Positions 10,719-21,845 of a stretch of 64,000 bases of DNA are shown here, piece after piece. Source of the stretch: Adenophora triphylla var. japonica (taxonomy: Eukaryota; Streptophyta; Magnoliopsida; Asterales; Campanulaceae); the NCBI GenBank assembly GCA_022495995.1, contig JAFEMH010001232.1, positions 447,346 through 511,345 of the forward strand, written 5' to 3'. The position numbers and the translations under genes were made by a program. The notes beneath the pieces are model-generated. The model saw only the letters and a list, made by a program, of their open reading frames with translations. It made no database searches and was not told the DNA's origin. The first letter of the stretch is position 1, and the number at the start of each line of letters is the position of its first letter.

Positions 10719-12461
10719 CTAGATTGACACAAAGGGACGGGGGACCAATCCAAGCTTGGTGATCATTTCCTCCTTGGTCGCGGACGGGCCTGAGAGAGTT
10801 TCCCAATTCTTTAGCGGCATCGCTGTTGGTGGCCTCATGACTCGGGAACTGTGCTGTTTTTGTTTTCCTTTCTCAATTGCCGCTATCATCTTTTGGACCG
10901 AGCCGAGATCAATCAGGTCTGGCACCTGGACTTCTTCTTCGAACAATTGCTGCATAACCAGACCATCCCAATCATCTGAGGGAAATTCCGTGGCCTTAGC
11001 TTTTGGCACTGTCAGTTCGAATTCAGGTTTCGGATCTTCCTGGGCAGTAGGAATAGTGGTTGTGAGCTTCTCGAACTGTTCCACCAGGTCAGGCACGCCT
11101 CTGAAGGTATACTCACTCTTCATGGCAGTGGTAGCCCCAGGTATCTTGGGTAGGTCCAGGAACATTCTACGGACCGGGTTAGCCTTGGTTCCTCTGAACT
11201 TGTTGAGGTTATCTTGTAGCTTTAGCCATCCTGCCGTAGGAGTGGGCTCTGTGATGTTTCCTGGTTGTGTGGGACCCTTTACAAAGTAGTCAGCCAAATT
11301 AGGACTGAAGGGGAGAGATTTAGGGTTGTCGACCGGGACCTTTCCTGTGGCAGCTTCAAATCTTTTTCCCTTTGCAGTGTCCACTGGGGAGGCCTCATAT
11401 CCCAGGCCATGGCGAGTATTCTGTCCTTTCACTTCGATGAGTTTGTGAGTTCCTTGTTGGTGCTTCCCCAGACCGAGGCCAGGTAGATAGCTCATTTTTC
11501 TCATCATTTTCAAGACCGGTGGGATTTTATCCCGAGTGACCGTCAGATCTATGTTGCACACTTGGGCCTTGGGAGGCTCGACCGTGAAGCCCGTTAGCAT
11601 GTGACCTTCCTCGTCATGTTTGATTTCCAGAATAGGTATTCCGCCCGTATCTGTGCCCTCTAAAGTGACTAAATCTCCGTAAATGGTCGTCAGATCCCCA
11701 TTCGAGACGAATTTCACACACTGGTGAAGGCTTGAGGCGACCCCTTTGACTTGATGGAGCCAAGGTCTTCCCAGCAGGGCATTGAAAGTAATCGGGATGT
11801 CGATAACCTGGAATTCCACAGGTATCAATTTCTGTCCAAACCAGAGGTCTAAAGTAGCAACTCCGAGGACTGCTCGGGATGTTGAGTCGTAAGCTTTGAC
11901 TGTGAGAGAAGAAGGCTTCAAGTCTGTAGTCTTGATATCAAGCAAGCTCATGATCTTTGCCGGAAGAATGTTCATTCCGGACCCATTATCAACCAGGACC
12001 CGAGGGAGGCGTCGTTCATCCAGCTGGACTGTGATGAAGAGAGGCTCATTATGATCAGCCCCAAATTGAGGGAGGTCGAGATCTGTGAAAGTGATTATGT
12101 TCCCGTAGTGGATGTTTCCAATCAGCTGTACCACATCATCGGGAGTAGCATCAATAGGCACGAGAGTGCGAGCCAGGCTTTCTTCCAGCTTCAGCTTATG
12201 GGGATAAGACGAAGTGAGTAGAGACCAGAGGGAAATGTTGGCCTGTGTTTGCTTCAACTGGGTGAGCACGGGATCCTCTTTTTCGGGATCTGGAGTTTCA
12301 GCTGTCTTAGCATAGGGGCGGCGATCTTCTTTCGGTGCTTGATCTGTGGCCTTCTTATCTGCCTTGGGATTTCCTTGGAAGATCTGCCCAGATCGGGTCA
12401 ACAGATTAACTTCCTCATCAGTCGTCTCTTGACTGGATTTCTTCAATGCTGCTAGGGTCAA
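10719..12461 (-). CDS. Gag-pol middle part with retropepsin and G-patch (Tat-1)
   Basis: This open frame of 580 residues continues the gag polyprotein; its first Met is internal, since the homologous Tat-2 frame runs 1263 residues and starts far upstream. Near residue 160 LVDNGSGMNILP is the aspartic protease active site (DNG in place of the usual DTG/DSG), followed by the flap region and ALLGRPWLH. Near residue 320 a G-patch-like MSYLPGLGLGKHQQG follows, a feature of Ogre-type proteases. The C-terminal region is Lys/Glu-rich and ends at a UAG that is also present in Tat-2 (53196-53198). The contrast with the broken upstream gag is abrupt. Confidence 0.85.
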   Translation of the reverse strand: MTLAALKKSSQETTDEEVNLLTRSGQIFQGNPKADKKATDQAPKEDRRPYAKTAETPDPEKEDPVLTQLKQTQANISLWSLLTSSYPHKLKLEESLARTLVPIDATPDDVVQLIGNIHYGNIITFTDLDLPQFGADHNEPLFITVQLDERRLPRVLVDNGSGMNILPAKIMSLLDIKTTDLKPSSLTVKAYDSTSRAVLGVATLDLWFGQKLIPVEFQVIDIPITFNALLGRPWLHQVKGVASSLHQCVKFVSNGDLTTIYGDLVTLEGTDTGGIPILEIKHDEEGHMLTGFTVEPPKAQVCNIDLTVTRDKIPPVLKMMRKMSYLPGLGLGKHQQGTHKLIEVKGQNTRHGLGYEASPVDTAKGKRFEAATGKVPVDNPKSLPFSPNLADYFVKGPTQPGNITEPTPTAGWLKLQDNLNKFRGTKANPVRRMFLDLPKIPGATTAMKSEYTFRGVPDLVEQFEKLTTTIPTAQEDPKPEFELTVPKAKATEFPSDDWDGLVMQQLFEEEVQVPDLIDLGSVQKMIAAIEKGKQKQHSSRVMRPPTAMPLKNWETLSGPSATKEEMITKLGLVPRPFVSI

Positions 12462-15400
12462 TGGGGGAGCCCTTTTGGCTATTGGCCACCGGCCCGACGG
12501 AGTCTAGTGACAGTGAGGGGCTGGGCTGTACTGGCTTCTTCCTGGGCGGCCCTTATAACTGCTTCCCAAGTCACAGGCTTTCGGGTTTGGGGTTGTGTTG
12601 TTGCCCCCTGGATGGCCCACAGAGCTAGGGCGTCCTCTGATTCATTCTCATGGCCGGCCTTGCTCATTGTGATCATGCAACAAGAGTCGCTATTGTCGGG
12701 ACTCGGCGGCTTTTCGATCTCATCCCCGGTATAGTGCAGCCATTCATCGTATATCCTTTTTCTTTCAATATTGCAAGTTGGAGATGATTATAGCACCCTT
12801 CGGAGTTTGAGGGCGGCTCGATAGATCCTGGTGTCCAAATCATGAGCACCAGGGTTTCTAGGACTTCTCTAAAGCCGACATACATTCGGGAATGAAGGTG
12901 AGGTAACGTTCTTCGATAACCCCGATGATTGCAAGCACTGCTTTCGCAGGCGGATTTGATCCGACCTGTGGTTATTCTCATCATTCGGGAGAACGGGAGA
13001 TCGATAACGTTTATTCTAGCAAATCTTCAACTATCCGTGGCTGAAACCCTCCCATTCTGGACCGGATGCTTCAATAAACCCTTTCCCCCAAGTTCTTATA
13101 AGCAACGTTGTGTTCTAGGATTTCTATGTACGGATTTTCTCCTCATCCTCAAGTATCCGGGCATTGGCCGTGAAATGCATCTTACAAGTGACACCTCGTA
13201 GGGGTTCGTCTCCATATCGATCCGCATTTCTGGCGGTCCTTCGTCGTCCTTGCTGCGATAACCAACCATTGTGCACGGCTCCCATGGGCTCATTTCGGCA
13301 TGATTGTTCCAAATTGTTTCCGGATCGGGGCCTCGGTTGACTCTTCACTCTCGTCATCATCATCATCATCGCTGTCATCGGAATCCTCTTCCCATACTAC
13401 CGGGATTTCGGCGAGAGGAACGCCGATCAAACCCGTTGGGGAATATGGGTGCGTGCGGCGCAAAATTGTCATATGTTCCCATTCCGGAAGTGGCAATTGT
13501 GACTCGGCTTCTCCTCCCGAAATTGCGGGGGAAGAGTGAGAGGGGGTGGCACGTATTTGACACCGGGTAGGATATAGAAGGAATCCTCCTCTTTCGATTC
13601 TTCACTGTTCTCGGGATCATATTCGGAGCTCTCCCAAAGCCAATTTGCAGAAGTGCACTAGCTCCGGATGCTCTTCGACCTCTTTGCTTGTCCTTGATAA
13701 GCCCCAAGAGCGCCCGCCGAAGCTTTCTTGTTCGATTCTTCTCGATTGTTCTAACCATCTTGTGTAAATGGTTCTCTCATGTTACGAGCGGAACGGCCCG
13801 GTTCTTCGGTATCGGTTTTCCCTTTATCCGAGAAATAGCGGGCCTCGTATTCTTGCAAGGAGTCTACGTCATGAGACCAAGATGGAGTTGATTCGTTCGA
13901 TATCCTCGAGGCCGAGGGGAATCCGAGTCGGGATCCTCGACGAGGTTGGCCACGAGTATTTGGGGACCTTCATCGCATCTTCATGGGCGTGTGAAGATTC
14001 TCCGCATTCAATCATATTCACACGATTATGGTTCCTTGGCGGCGGATTTTTGGCTGTGTTAGGCCCCTGGGGCCTTCCAACTTTCCTTGCTCTATTAGCT
14101 GGATTGCCTTTTTGAGTGAAGCGGTTGTCGATCGAGATGTCCGTGAAGCTTGATGAAAAGCACAATACTTTGTAGTATCCACGGGAGCATTCGGATTTCA
14201 CGGGTTGGAAATTCTCCAAAGGCCGCAGCAAGCCTTCTTTCACCGAGTCCCTAAAGATGTCATTCGGGGGCATTCCAAAGTTTTCGAGATTTATGACCCG
14301 CGGTTTGGGCTCTTTGGTTTCTGGGAGCAAAAGGAGTCGTGTTATTGCATTCTGTCCCGCATAGTTAATCATCTCTTTGCCTTTAGCGAGGCGAGGCGGT
14401 GTTTGCGGGAGGAGCCCGATATCGCCAGCGCAGTGCGGCGGCGGTTAGGTTCTTGATTGTAGGCCTTTTCAAACTTAGGCTGCGAGTTAACCATGGCCCG
14501 TAAGTGCGAGTATGGGAAGTGACCGAGGGAGGCTCTCGAGATGTGGTTTCAAGCATGACCGGAAGATGTCCAATTGTTCCTCTTCGGAAGGAGGGATGGC
14601 CATTTCACCGAGTTTCGAGATTCCACCGCTTGTAGAAGTCCCAGACATTCTCATCGGGGCCATTTTGCCTTGCTTGTTGTTTGTAGAGTCAACCCTATTT
14701 GTTTCCCATTCCAAGTTGGCCTTATATTTTTTACGTGAAGGCATTGGTAATCTGGTCCCATGTAGCCCTGGCCCGGGTTTCAAACGGAAGAACCACTTTA
14801 AGGCCTTTGGACTTCAAGGATAGGCCCGAAATAGTCGGCCAAGCTGGCGATTGGTACATCCTTTGGCTTTCATCGCCAAGGTATACGTGTCCAAATGGGT
14901 TTTCGGACATGCGGTCCCATCAAAGAGATCCAGATTGGCATCACGAATTTGTGGGGCGGAGGAACAATGGAGTCCGGTGCAGCAGGCGGAAGGGCGGGCT
15001 TCTTGGCGATCGGTTCGGCGATCTGCGCTTTCATTTCCTTGTGTTGTTCCATGAACCGGGCCGAGATGAGGGTCTTGTGGCGGAACCATGGCATTCAAGT
15101 TAGTGGGCGAGCTAGAGAGAGGAGCTACCACTTTGGAGAGCGGACGGGTGGAGAGGAATGGCCGTCCGGGGACGTAGGTGAAAACTTGTCACAGGCCGAG
15201 TTACCACAGGGAGCATGAGTAGGAGCACTGAGCAAAGGGTAGAACCTTGCGGCTTCTTTGTTGATTTTCAAGCGGCAAAGTAGGTGGGGGCAACCGATGT
15301 AGCCGGATAACTTAGTTTCAGTGGGGCACGTAAGTAGGCTTGAGTGCGAGAATTTCTTGTCCGGTTGTTGAATTGCATGGGCCTTGTGGTGAAGGTGTGT

Positions 15401-16060
15401 AACCCTGAGTGCTAGGTCACAGTGATTCGGATGACACCGGGATGGAGGCTTGGTAACCCGCTAGAAGTACGAGTGAGGAATGGATTTGTGTGAGGAAGCT
15501 TGGTGAACTAGTGCATTACGAGGAGGGAGCTCTGGCGTGGCCCTTGTAACCAAGTTGTGGCGCGCATTCCGAGCTTGTAGGCACATTGCTTTGTGAAGGT
15601 CCGGATTGATCGGTTCCGGCGAGGCGGGATCCCGATTAGGCTGTGGCATTCGAGATAGCCCAAACCATGAGAAGACATTCCGTGCGATTTTGCCCCAGCG
15701 ATTTGTGCCGTCAGGGCTGCATGGATCCGGTGAGTACGTGGTTGGGGGTGGGTGACCCGAAAATCGAGGAGCATGGGTTGTGGTAGTGGCACCATAGGAG
15801 GTGGAGTGGCGGCATCTGGTATGTCAGGCGGCGACCGAGGTGGGGTTGGCATCCTCGTCTTCTTCCACGGTGAAGGTGCCATCCGTATTGAGGTGGCCGG
15901 CGAGCACCGTGACTCTTAATAGCCTCCATAAGGTCAATTTGTTTAGCTATGCTTCTGTCGTAACCTCATTTGTTCTCGCTAAGCTTGATTCCATTGTTGC
16001 TGTCCGAGGGTCCGGGAGGCGGAGTGACGTTATCCCCATCATTACGGGCGATGCGGACAT
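12462..16060 (-). pseudogene. Gag and acidic linker of Tat-1, heavily frameshifted
   Basis: Homology to the Tat-2 gag covers the whole stretch, starting at an ATG at 16058-16060, but the frame changes many times. Readable pieces include PPHKFVMP and LFDGTACPKTHLDTYTLAMKAKGCTN (retrotransposon gag domain, about 14800-15000), EEEQLDIFRSCLKPHLES (about 14550) and the damaged zinc-knuckle region (about 14100-14190). An acidic DDSDDSDDDDDDESEE run lies at about 13345-13400. Most lesions are 1-3-base changes at CAG, CTG or TAG triplets relative to Tat-2, so an unknown share may be consensus error instead of true decay. Confidence 0.8.
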
Positions 16061-17492
16061 TCAGAAACCCGGAGTCGGAACAAACGGTGAGGGCGACGAT
16101 GCGCTTGACTCTTCCCAACCGATCAAACGGTGACCCGGTGCAGAAACCAAGCTTTGTGCGGAGGCTGAGGGAAAGGACATGAAGGTTCGAGATGTGCAGG
16201 AATGGAAGGAGGGTAGGTGTTTGGGCTTTAGGCTCATGCAACATGCGATTATTTGTTCACGTTTACTTAAAACATGTTTTATTAACCTAATCGGTTGGAA
16301 AAGATTGCTCTTCTTTTCGCGAACTACTCGATTCTGGATCGGTGGGCCCGTCGCTACGTCTATAAGCCCCTCGTATTCCACATGTATTTCGACCTCCCGG
16401 GGTGGGCGGCCCGGGCGAGGGTCACATAGAACAACGGGTCCCACCGACCGAAAGAAAAACGATCTAAAAGTCGGCGGGTAATCGAGTCTTAACGAGCATT
16501 CGATGTAAATTACGGACAAAGGCGCGTCGAAAGTCAAGATCATGTCAGGAGCTCGACAAAAAGTCGGCATGATTTGGGCGATAAGCGTCCACGATTGATC
16601 TTGACTTGTCGTCGGTTAAGCCGTAATTAGGCATGGAATAGTCATTAATCCTTGATGACTCGGTGTCAATCTTTGGGAGTCGGTGTATAATTTGTGCCAG
16701 ATCGAGCCGAAGTCAAGGCGCCGGTCAATATCTTGGTCAAAGTCTGCGGCGGAAAACCGGCGGAACTTCGGCTGATTAGGGACCCGAAAGATATTGAGTC
16801 GGTATGCCGACAAAGGCTTGAAAGGAAAGGTCTATACACGGACGGGGCATGACACGAACCCGGACTAAAAACCAACCGGGTCTCGGACAAAGTGTGTCAC
16901 GGACAAGTGCATGGTCGACACGAGGCTCCGTAGGATGTTTGGGTAGTCTGTGCTCATCAGAGGCGTAATAAGATCAAACGGACCGCGACAAGGATTTCCC
17001 GGGTTAAGGACGTAGTGTGCGGTGTACGGTCACGTGCGCGTAGTGTGCAAGCGATCTATATTCTTTTACGAGTAAAAGAGAGATTTTTTTTTTATGTGTC
17101 TTAAAAAAATATGATGCATGATTTTTTTTGGAAATTTTCTTTTTTTTTTTTGAAAATCCTTTTTTTTTTTGATTTTTTTTATGAGCACATAAGCACGTAA
17201 GCACGGAAATTCCGACAGTTAGGGACATTATTCCGACAGTCAAAATTTTGACTTTCTCCGAGGCGGCCAAAACAACATGAAAGCGTGCAAAAATCAACAC
17301 ACACGCAAAAATGATTTTCAAAGCGGGACGGAAGCTTGACCCTCAAAAGCTTTTTTTTTTGAAAACGGTGATACCGGTGCGTGGGATTGTTAGACCACAA
17401 TTTATCCCGACTCGTGTTAGGAGGCGATAACGGGAAATTTAGTGGTTTCCACCAATATACCAAATACCATTTTTTTAAAAAAAAAAAGCTTA
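16061..17492 (-). other. Untranslated leader of Tat-1
   Basis: This non-coding region lies between primer site and gag. Blocks are conserved with the leaders of Tat-2 (37547-38805) and Tat-3 (28760-30093), for example the stretch around 17010-17050 (CACGTGCGCGTAGTGTG). Poly-T runs occur at 17080-17180. No gene is seen. Confidence 0.7.
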
Positions 17493-17510
17493 GTCCCCAG
17501 TAGTCGCCCT
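17493..17510 (-). promoter_or_regulatory. Primer-binding site of Tat-1, damaged
   Basis: Next to the 5' LTR the minus strand reads GGGCGACTACTGGGGAC. Tat-2 and Tat-3 both carry TGGCGACTCCGCTGGGGA here, so Tat-1 has lost two bases in the middle and changed the first base. Confidence 0.7.
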
Positions 17511-17511
17511 T

Positions 17512-19248
17512 TGTGATGATGTGTATCCGAAAATTTTCCCATTTTTGTGTTTGGAAAAAATCAACGCAAAACGGAGTCGCCACGCCATTTTAATTTTGAG
17601 GGCCAAAACTTTGAAAAAGCCCGAGATCAGAGATTTAGGTTCGGAGGTCATGTTACGCGTCGGGAAGGACGTTAGTGTGCACCCGACGCGCCTCGTCAAA
17701 AACTTTTTGAGTCTTCCAAGCTGAAAATCATTTGTGTGTGTGTGTGTATGTGTGTTTTGGCCAAAATAAGTTGAAACTCAGAAAAGTAAAAATTGGGATA
17801 TCTTTTTAAGACTTTAAACTGATCCCATGATTTTTTGGAAGATTTTTGGGTTGAGATTTGGTACTCAAAAGACCTTTTGAAGTTGAGAGCCATTTCTGCC
17901 AGAATGAAAAAGGCAGTGGACCTTTGATTTTGAAAGGGATTCAAGGGTCTTAAAACTTCATAATCTGGATAAACTCAGAGAATTAAAGTTGTTCTAGACA
18001 CCTTAAATAAAGTTTGTGCGAAGGAATTTTCCATTTTGGAGAAGATTTGAGGGGTCAAAACCTTCTGGAAACCTCAGATATGAGATCTGGATTCCCAGAA
18101 GCTGATGAACTAGCCTCTGAAAGAAAATTTTAAAAGAGGAGTTTTACTCACCCAAAAAATAAAATAAAAATATTTCAGGAAAGCTCTGGATGTTGGCTAC
18201 AAAAAGTGTTTTGTAGTCAACACCAAATTCCAAGTTCATCTGTGTCCAAAAATTAAGACCATGGACTGAGGTCTGAGAAAATTGCTACTGGACAGCAACT
18301 TCTCAAGAAAGAGAATAGGATTTTAAGGGGGGTTTGCATCCATGCTTGTCCCCATTTCCCTAGGTTTTGGTTAGTGATCACTAGACATTTTAGTGGTGAA
18401 TCAACTATACCAAACCATCCTTGGGGTACATTAGGACTAAGCATTTCATTTGCTTGGGAAGGGGAATTTTATCCTTTGAAATCAAGATTTTATGCTTGAA
18501 AATGGTTTTTAGGGTTTTGAAAATGAGTTTTCTTTGCAAGAAAGTAAGAAAGCTTAAAAATAATGTTGATCTTTGTAGAAGATCATCCATGGAGATGGTC
18601 TTCCATGGTGATCTTCTTAGATCTAAAGCAAGAAGATGAAGGAACTACATTTTGTAGTTTGAAGATGCATGCATGGTTGAGATTTAGGGTTAGGAAGAGG
18701 AGGGTTTACCAATATTCCTTGTGTTCTTGAGTGTTGGCTTGAATGTATGAGTGTTTAGGGCTTTAATATGAGAGTGAGTGAATGAGTATGAGTTGGGAAA
18801 GATTGGAGAGAAAAAGGTGACAATTCAAGTGAATTCTCACTGTTTTCTCTCTATATTTCGCCAGAGGTTCGGTGCAAAAATGTGTTCTTCCTTCTTATTT
18901 TTGTGGTGGAGGGCTCAATTTATAGCCCTCTGAAAATGCACAAGGTATCCGCGCGGATGGATCCAGCGTGCAGCATTCATTAAATGCGGCTCCACTTTGG
19001 ACAAGAAGAATATTTCTTTTCAAAATTCAAATTAACGGCGGTTTTGTGTTTCCAAACATTGCCATTTTTGGTTTTCTTCTTTTGTTTTGCTTTTTGAGAT
19101 TCTTTTTAAGGTTTAACCTTAAATAACAATGCCCATTTTACCCTCACTTTGTTAGAAATGTTAGGATAGTTAGAAATTGTTAGAAATGTTATAACTTTCG
19201 TTAATTTTCTAACGAAAATTCTAACAAGCTCAAATTGGAGCACTTACA
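17512..19248 (-). repeat. Tat-1 LTR (5' LTR in element sense)
   Basis: Direct repeat of 360-2096. The minus-strand TATA box is at 18918-18924, with TCCGCGCGGA at 18948-18957, 33 bp upstream. A TG microsatellite lies at about 17732-17755. Confidence 0.95.
18918..18957 (-). promoter_or_regulatory. LTR core promoter of Tat-1 5' LTR: palindrome plus TATA box
   Basis: TCCGCGCGGA (18948-18957) then TATAAAT (18918-18924) on the minus strand. This is the copy that would drive the Tat-1 genomic RNA. Confidence 0.65.
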
Positions 19249-19549
19249 GGCGGTTGAAAAAAACTTGGTCTGTGATGTACTTATATTTATAGGTCTTATA
19301 CCTATATAAATTTACAACTCATTTATGACTTGTAGTATTACAATTGTATATTGGAAGCATTGTTATTCTATAAGGCCATTTATAAGACCAATACATGGTT
19401 TTATATAAGATACATAAGGCCTATAATAAATTTATAGGTCTTATACCTATATTAAAAGACAATTCATAAGTCCAATTTCCCTTTTATAGTTTAGTTATAA
19501 GACCATGAGCTATCTTGTTGTTGTGATATATAGTTTTTTTTTGCCAGAT

Positions 19550-20987
19550 ATGCCGCCAAGGAAGGAATTAGTAACAGGTGATGGCTCGAAAAATAAAGGA
19601 AGAGGGCTGGCAAAACCAACCAGAAAATGGGGTAGAGAAAGATTAAATGTAATATGGAATGAATATGGACAATCAGTTGGTGGGGACCACGCAAAACTAG
19701 CTATTCAGCTAGGACATTTTGTTAGAAATGGGGAACATTTCCCATTAACTAAAGAGTGGCCTCAGATGGACCGTGCAGTTATAGATGCCGTATGGAGAGA
19801 CGTTCTAGTAAGTTGTAATCCATATTCCTTGCATAAATCTTTAGTACGTAGTCAAAAGTCTTATGATTCTCTAACAATTGTTCTTTTTTCATTCTTGATT
19901 TGTGTATATAGGATAATACAAATGCGCCTACGGAGTATTACTCAGTTATGAATATTGCTCTCAATAAAAATGACGTGACTGGAAATATCAGGTGAGACAA
20001 GCATATATTAAGTATTACTCAGTTATGACTTTGTTATGAATATTACTTAGTTATGACTTTGTAATATGGAAATGTCAAGTGAAATGCATGTATTTGAGGT
20101 ATGAATCCGACCGTGACGCATTGGCTCACCCACCCCATGCGTGTGTTGCGGGTCAATGAGCTGAACTTGTTGCGATGTGGGGTACAGATAAGGCTCGGGT
20201 ATATTTCAAATTAATCTCAATCTATTATCGTGAATGTCTTATATAAGTAGTCAAATTAATACTAATATTATCAAAAAAAAATTCCAGGAATTATCACAAA
20301 CAAATCAAGCGAATCGAGAAAAGCAAGTGTGCCTGAACAGGACCGGAAAAAGTCCCATCCCACAGTCATAAAAGAGGTTTGTCATCGTTCAATTTAGTTC
20401 TCAGTTGTCAATTAATGTTTCTTTTTGTATCGTATATAAATATTTTTTTTTGGTCAAATGATTCTATTACTGATCGCGTAAGCTTGTTCATAGCTACGCG
20501 CACGGGTAAAACGGGTGCAGATCAAGAAACCTCTCGTATGATTGTAAGTTAAAGTTTCAACCTTTTCTGTTTCAGTTTTGTTCTTCTATAGAATACTTTT
20601 TTCATTTCTAACTTCATTTTCATAATATTAATTAAAGTTAAAACATTTATATTGAATATGTTATTTTTGTTACAGACTACGTTTAATGATGCAATTAAAG
20701 AGCTGCCAGAGGAGCAACAAAACTCTCCCAGCAAGCGAGAAAAGATTTTTACAGATTTGATGGGCACTGATGACCACGAGAGAGTGCGCTGTATGGGAGG
20801 CGGTGTTAACAAAACTAAGGTGTTTGGTAAAGCCTCAACTTCTCAGACAGCTGTATTGGAGGCGGTGTCATCCGTCAGAGCAGATCTTGAAAGGCAACTT
20901 GAGGAGCAACGCCAACAGTTTCAACAACAAATAGAAGATTTGAAACGTTGTTTTATGGAACAACATGGAAAAGGTATTAATGAATAG
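19550..20987 (+). pseudogene. CACTA transposon Transposase_24-like (Ptta/En/Spm) gene
   Basis: Readable exons are 19548-19807 (ATG at 19550, after TTTGCCAG; donor GTAAGT), 19912-19991 (after TATATAG; donor GTGAGA), about 20100-20197, about 20288-20380, about 20480-20545 and 20676-20987 (after TTACAG). Exon 1 has GRGLAKP, LNVIWNEYGQSVGG and ARNGE-type motifs (here VRNGEHFPLT) seen in plant Ptta/En/Spm proteins. The last exon has HERVRCMGGGVNKTKVFG, matching the family's GRVRG..LG pattern, then a predicted coiled coil rich in Glu and Gln (LERQLEEQRQQFQQQIEDL). In-frame stops near 20158 and 20368 suggest decay or wrong exon edges. The protein would bind subterminal repeats; the catalytic transposase gene is not in the window. 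Confidence 0.65.
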
Positions 20988-21259
20988 GTGGTGGTATGTT
21001 TCTCAAAGTTGTGGATTTTAAACATTGATTGAGTTTTGGATACATTCAACTATCTTTTTTGTACATATTAATGATTATTATGTTGATTTTGTGTTGTATA
21101 TGCATTCAACATTGATTTTGTGTTAATGGTTATTATGTGGATTGTAAACATTGATTGCGGGTGTATTTTTGGTTATATACAGGTTGCATTTGTGTGTGTG
21201 CAGGTTGAATTTGGTTTTTGCGAGTGTATTTTTGGGGAAAGTGAATTATATAGGGCTGG

Positions 21260-21831
21260 ATGAAAAAAAATAGGCTTATTTACGGCAGTACCCTTCATCC
21301 GTCGTAAATAGTGACCTAGACGACTCGTGCCCAAAGGGGGGACGAGGGAACCTGGGTGGGGTGCAAATGGGACGACTCGTGCCCTGGTGGACGACTCATC
21401 TCTAACAAGTCATTTACGGCGAAACCCTGCATCCGTCGTATAAAAGCGTCATGGACGACTCGTCCCCAAAGGGGGGACGAGGGAATCTGGGTGGGGTGCA
21501 ATTTGGACGACTCGTGATATATTGGATGACTCGTCTCTTATTTACGGCGGTTACATTACTAACCGCCGTATAAAGCTTCCTCAAATACACCAGCTATATA
21601 CATACGGTATTTGTATTTCATTTATATACGGCGGTCCATAAAGCTGCCGTATATAGTATTTACGGCGGATAACCCGCCGTATATAGTATATACAGCGGAT
21701 AACCCGCCAAAAATACTATATACGGCAATGTTTTATACGAAGGACTATATACGGCGGATTGTTCGCCGTAAATACTATATATGGCGGGGCGCGTTTTATG
21801 TACAGCGGTTAAAATCCATCGTATATAAGTC
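21260..21831. repeat. CACTA subterminal repeats
   Basis: There are two copies of a roughly 145-bp block with GACGACTCGT motifs and AAAGGGGGGACGAGGG (about 21290-21400 and 21410-21540). These are followed by at least five short inverted pairs of TACGGCGG/CCGCCGTA at 21540-21830. Such dense subterminal motifs are normal binding sites for the CACTA regulatory protein. Confidence 0.75.
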
Positions 21832-21845
21832 TTTTTCTTGTAGTG
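21832..21845 (-). repeat. CACTA terminal inverted repeat
   Basis: The minus strand reads CACTACAAGAAAAA, the canonical plant CACTA end. Confidence 0.9.

Larger units (their letters stand above)
360..19248 (-). mobile_element. Tat-1: complete non-autonomous Tat/Ogre-type Ty3-gypsy retrotransposon
   Basis: The element has two 1737-bp LTRs (360-2096 and 17512-19248), TG...CA ends and a 5-bp target duplication GGCGG (355-359 and 19249-19253). Its sense strand is minus. In element order it holds the 5' LTR, a damaged primer site, a leader, a broken gag (16060 to about 12480), a protease/G-patch frame (12461-10719), an AT-rich linker, a partial integrase (10452-9568), two genes on the opposite strand (gene B about 7450-8955, gene A 4056-6954), tandem arrays (2340-3720) and the 3' LTR. 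There is no reverse transcriptase or RNase H. It sits in the CACTA element. Zinc-knuckle spacing and G-patch place it in the Tat/Ogre lineage; the exact clade was not determined. Confidence 0.93.
19249..21845 (+). mobile_element. CACTA (En/Spm) transposon, right part
   Basis: The right terminus is TTTTTCTTGTAGTG at 21832-21845, the reverse complement of the plant CACTA end CACTACAAGAAAAA. A possible 3-bp target duplication TAC follows at 21846-21848. The part contains a multi-exon Transposase_24-like gene (19550-20987) and a subterminal region of repeats (21260-21830). The left part is at 1-359 and continues outside the window. It is inserted in the gag remnant of Tat-3. Confidence 0.85.
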
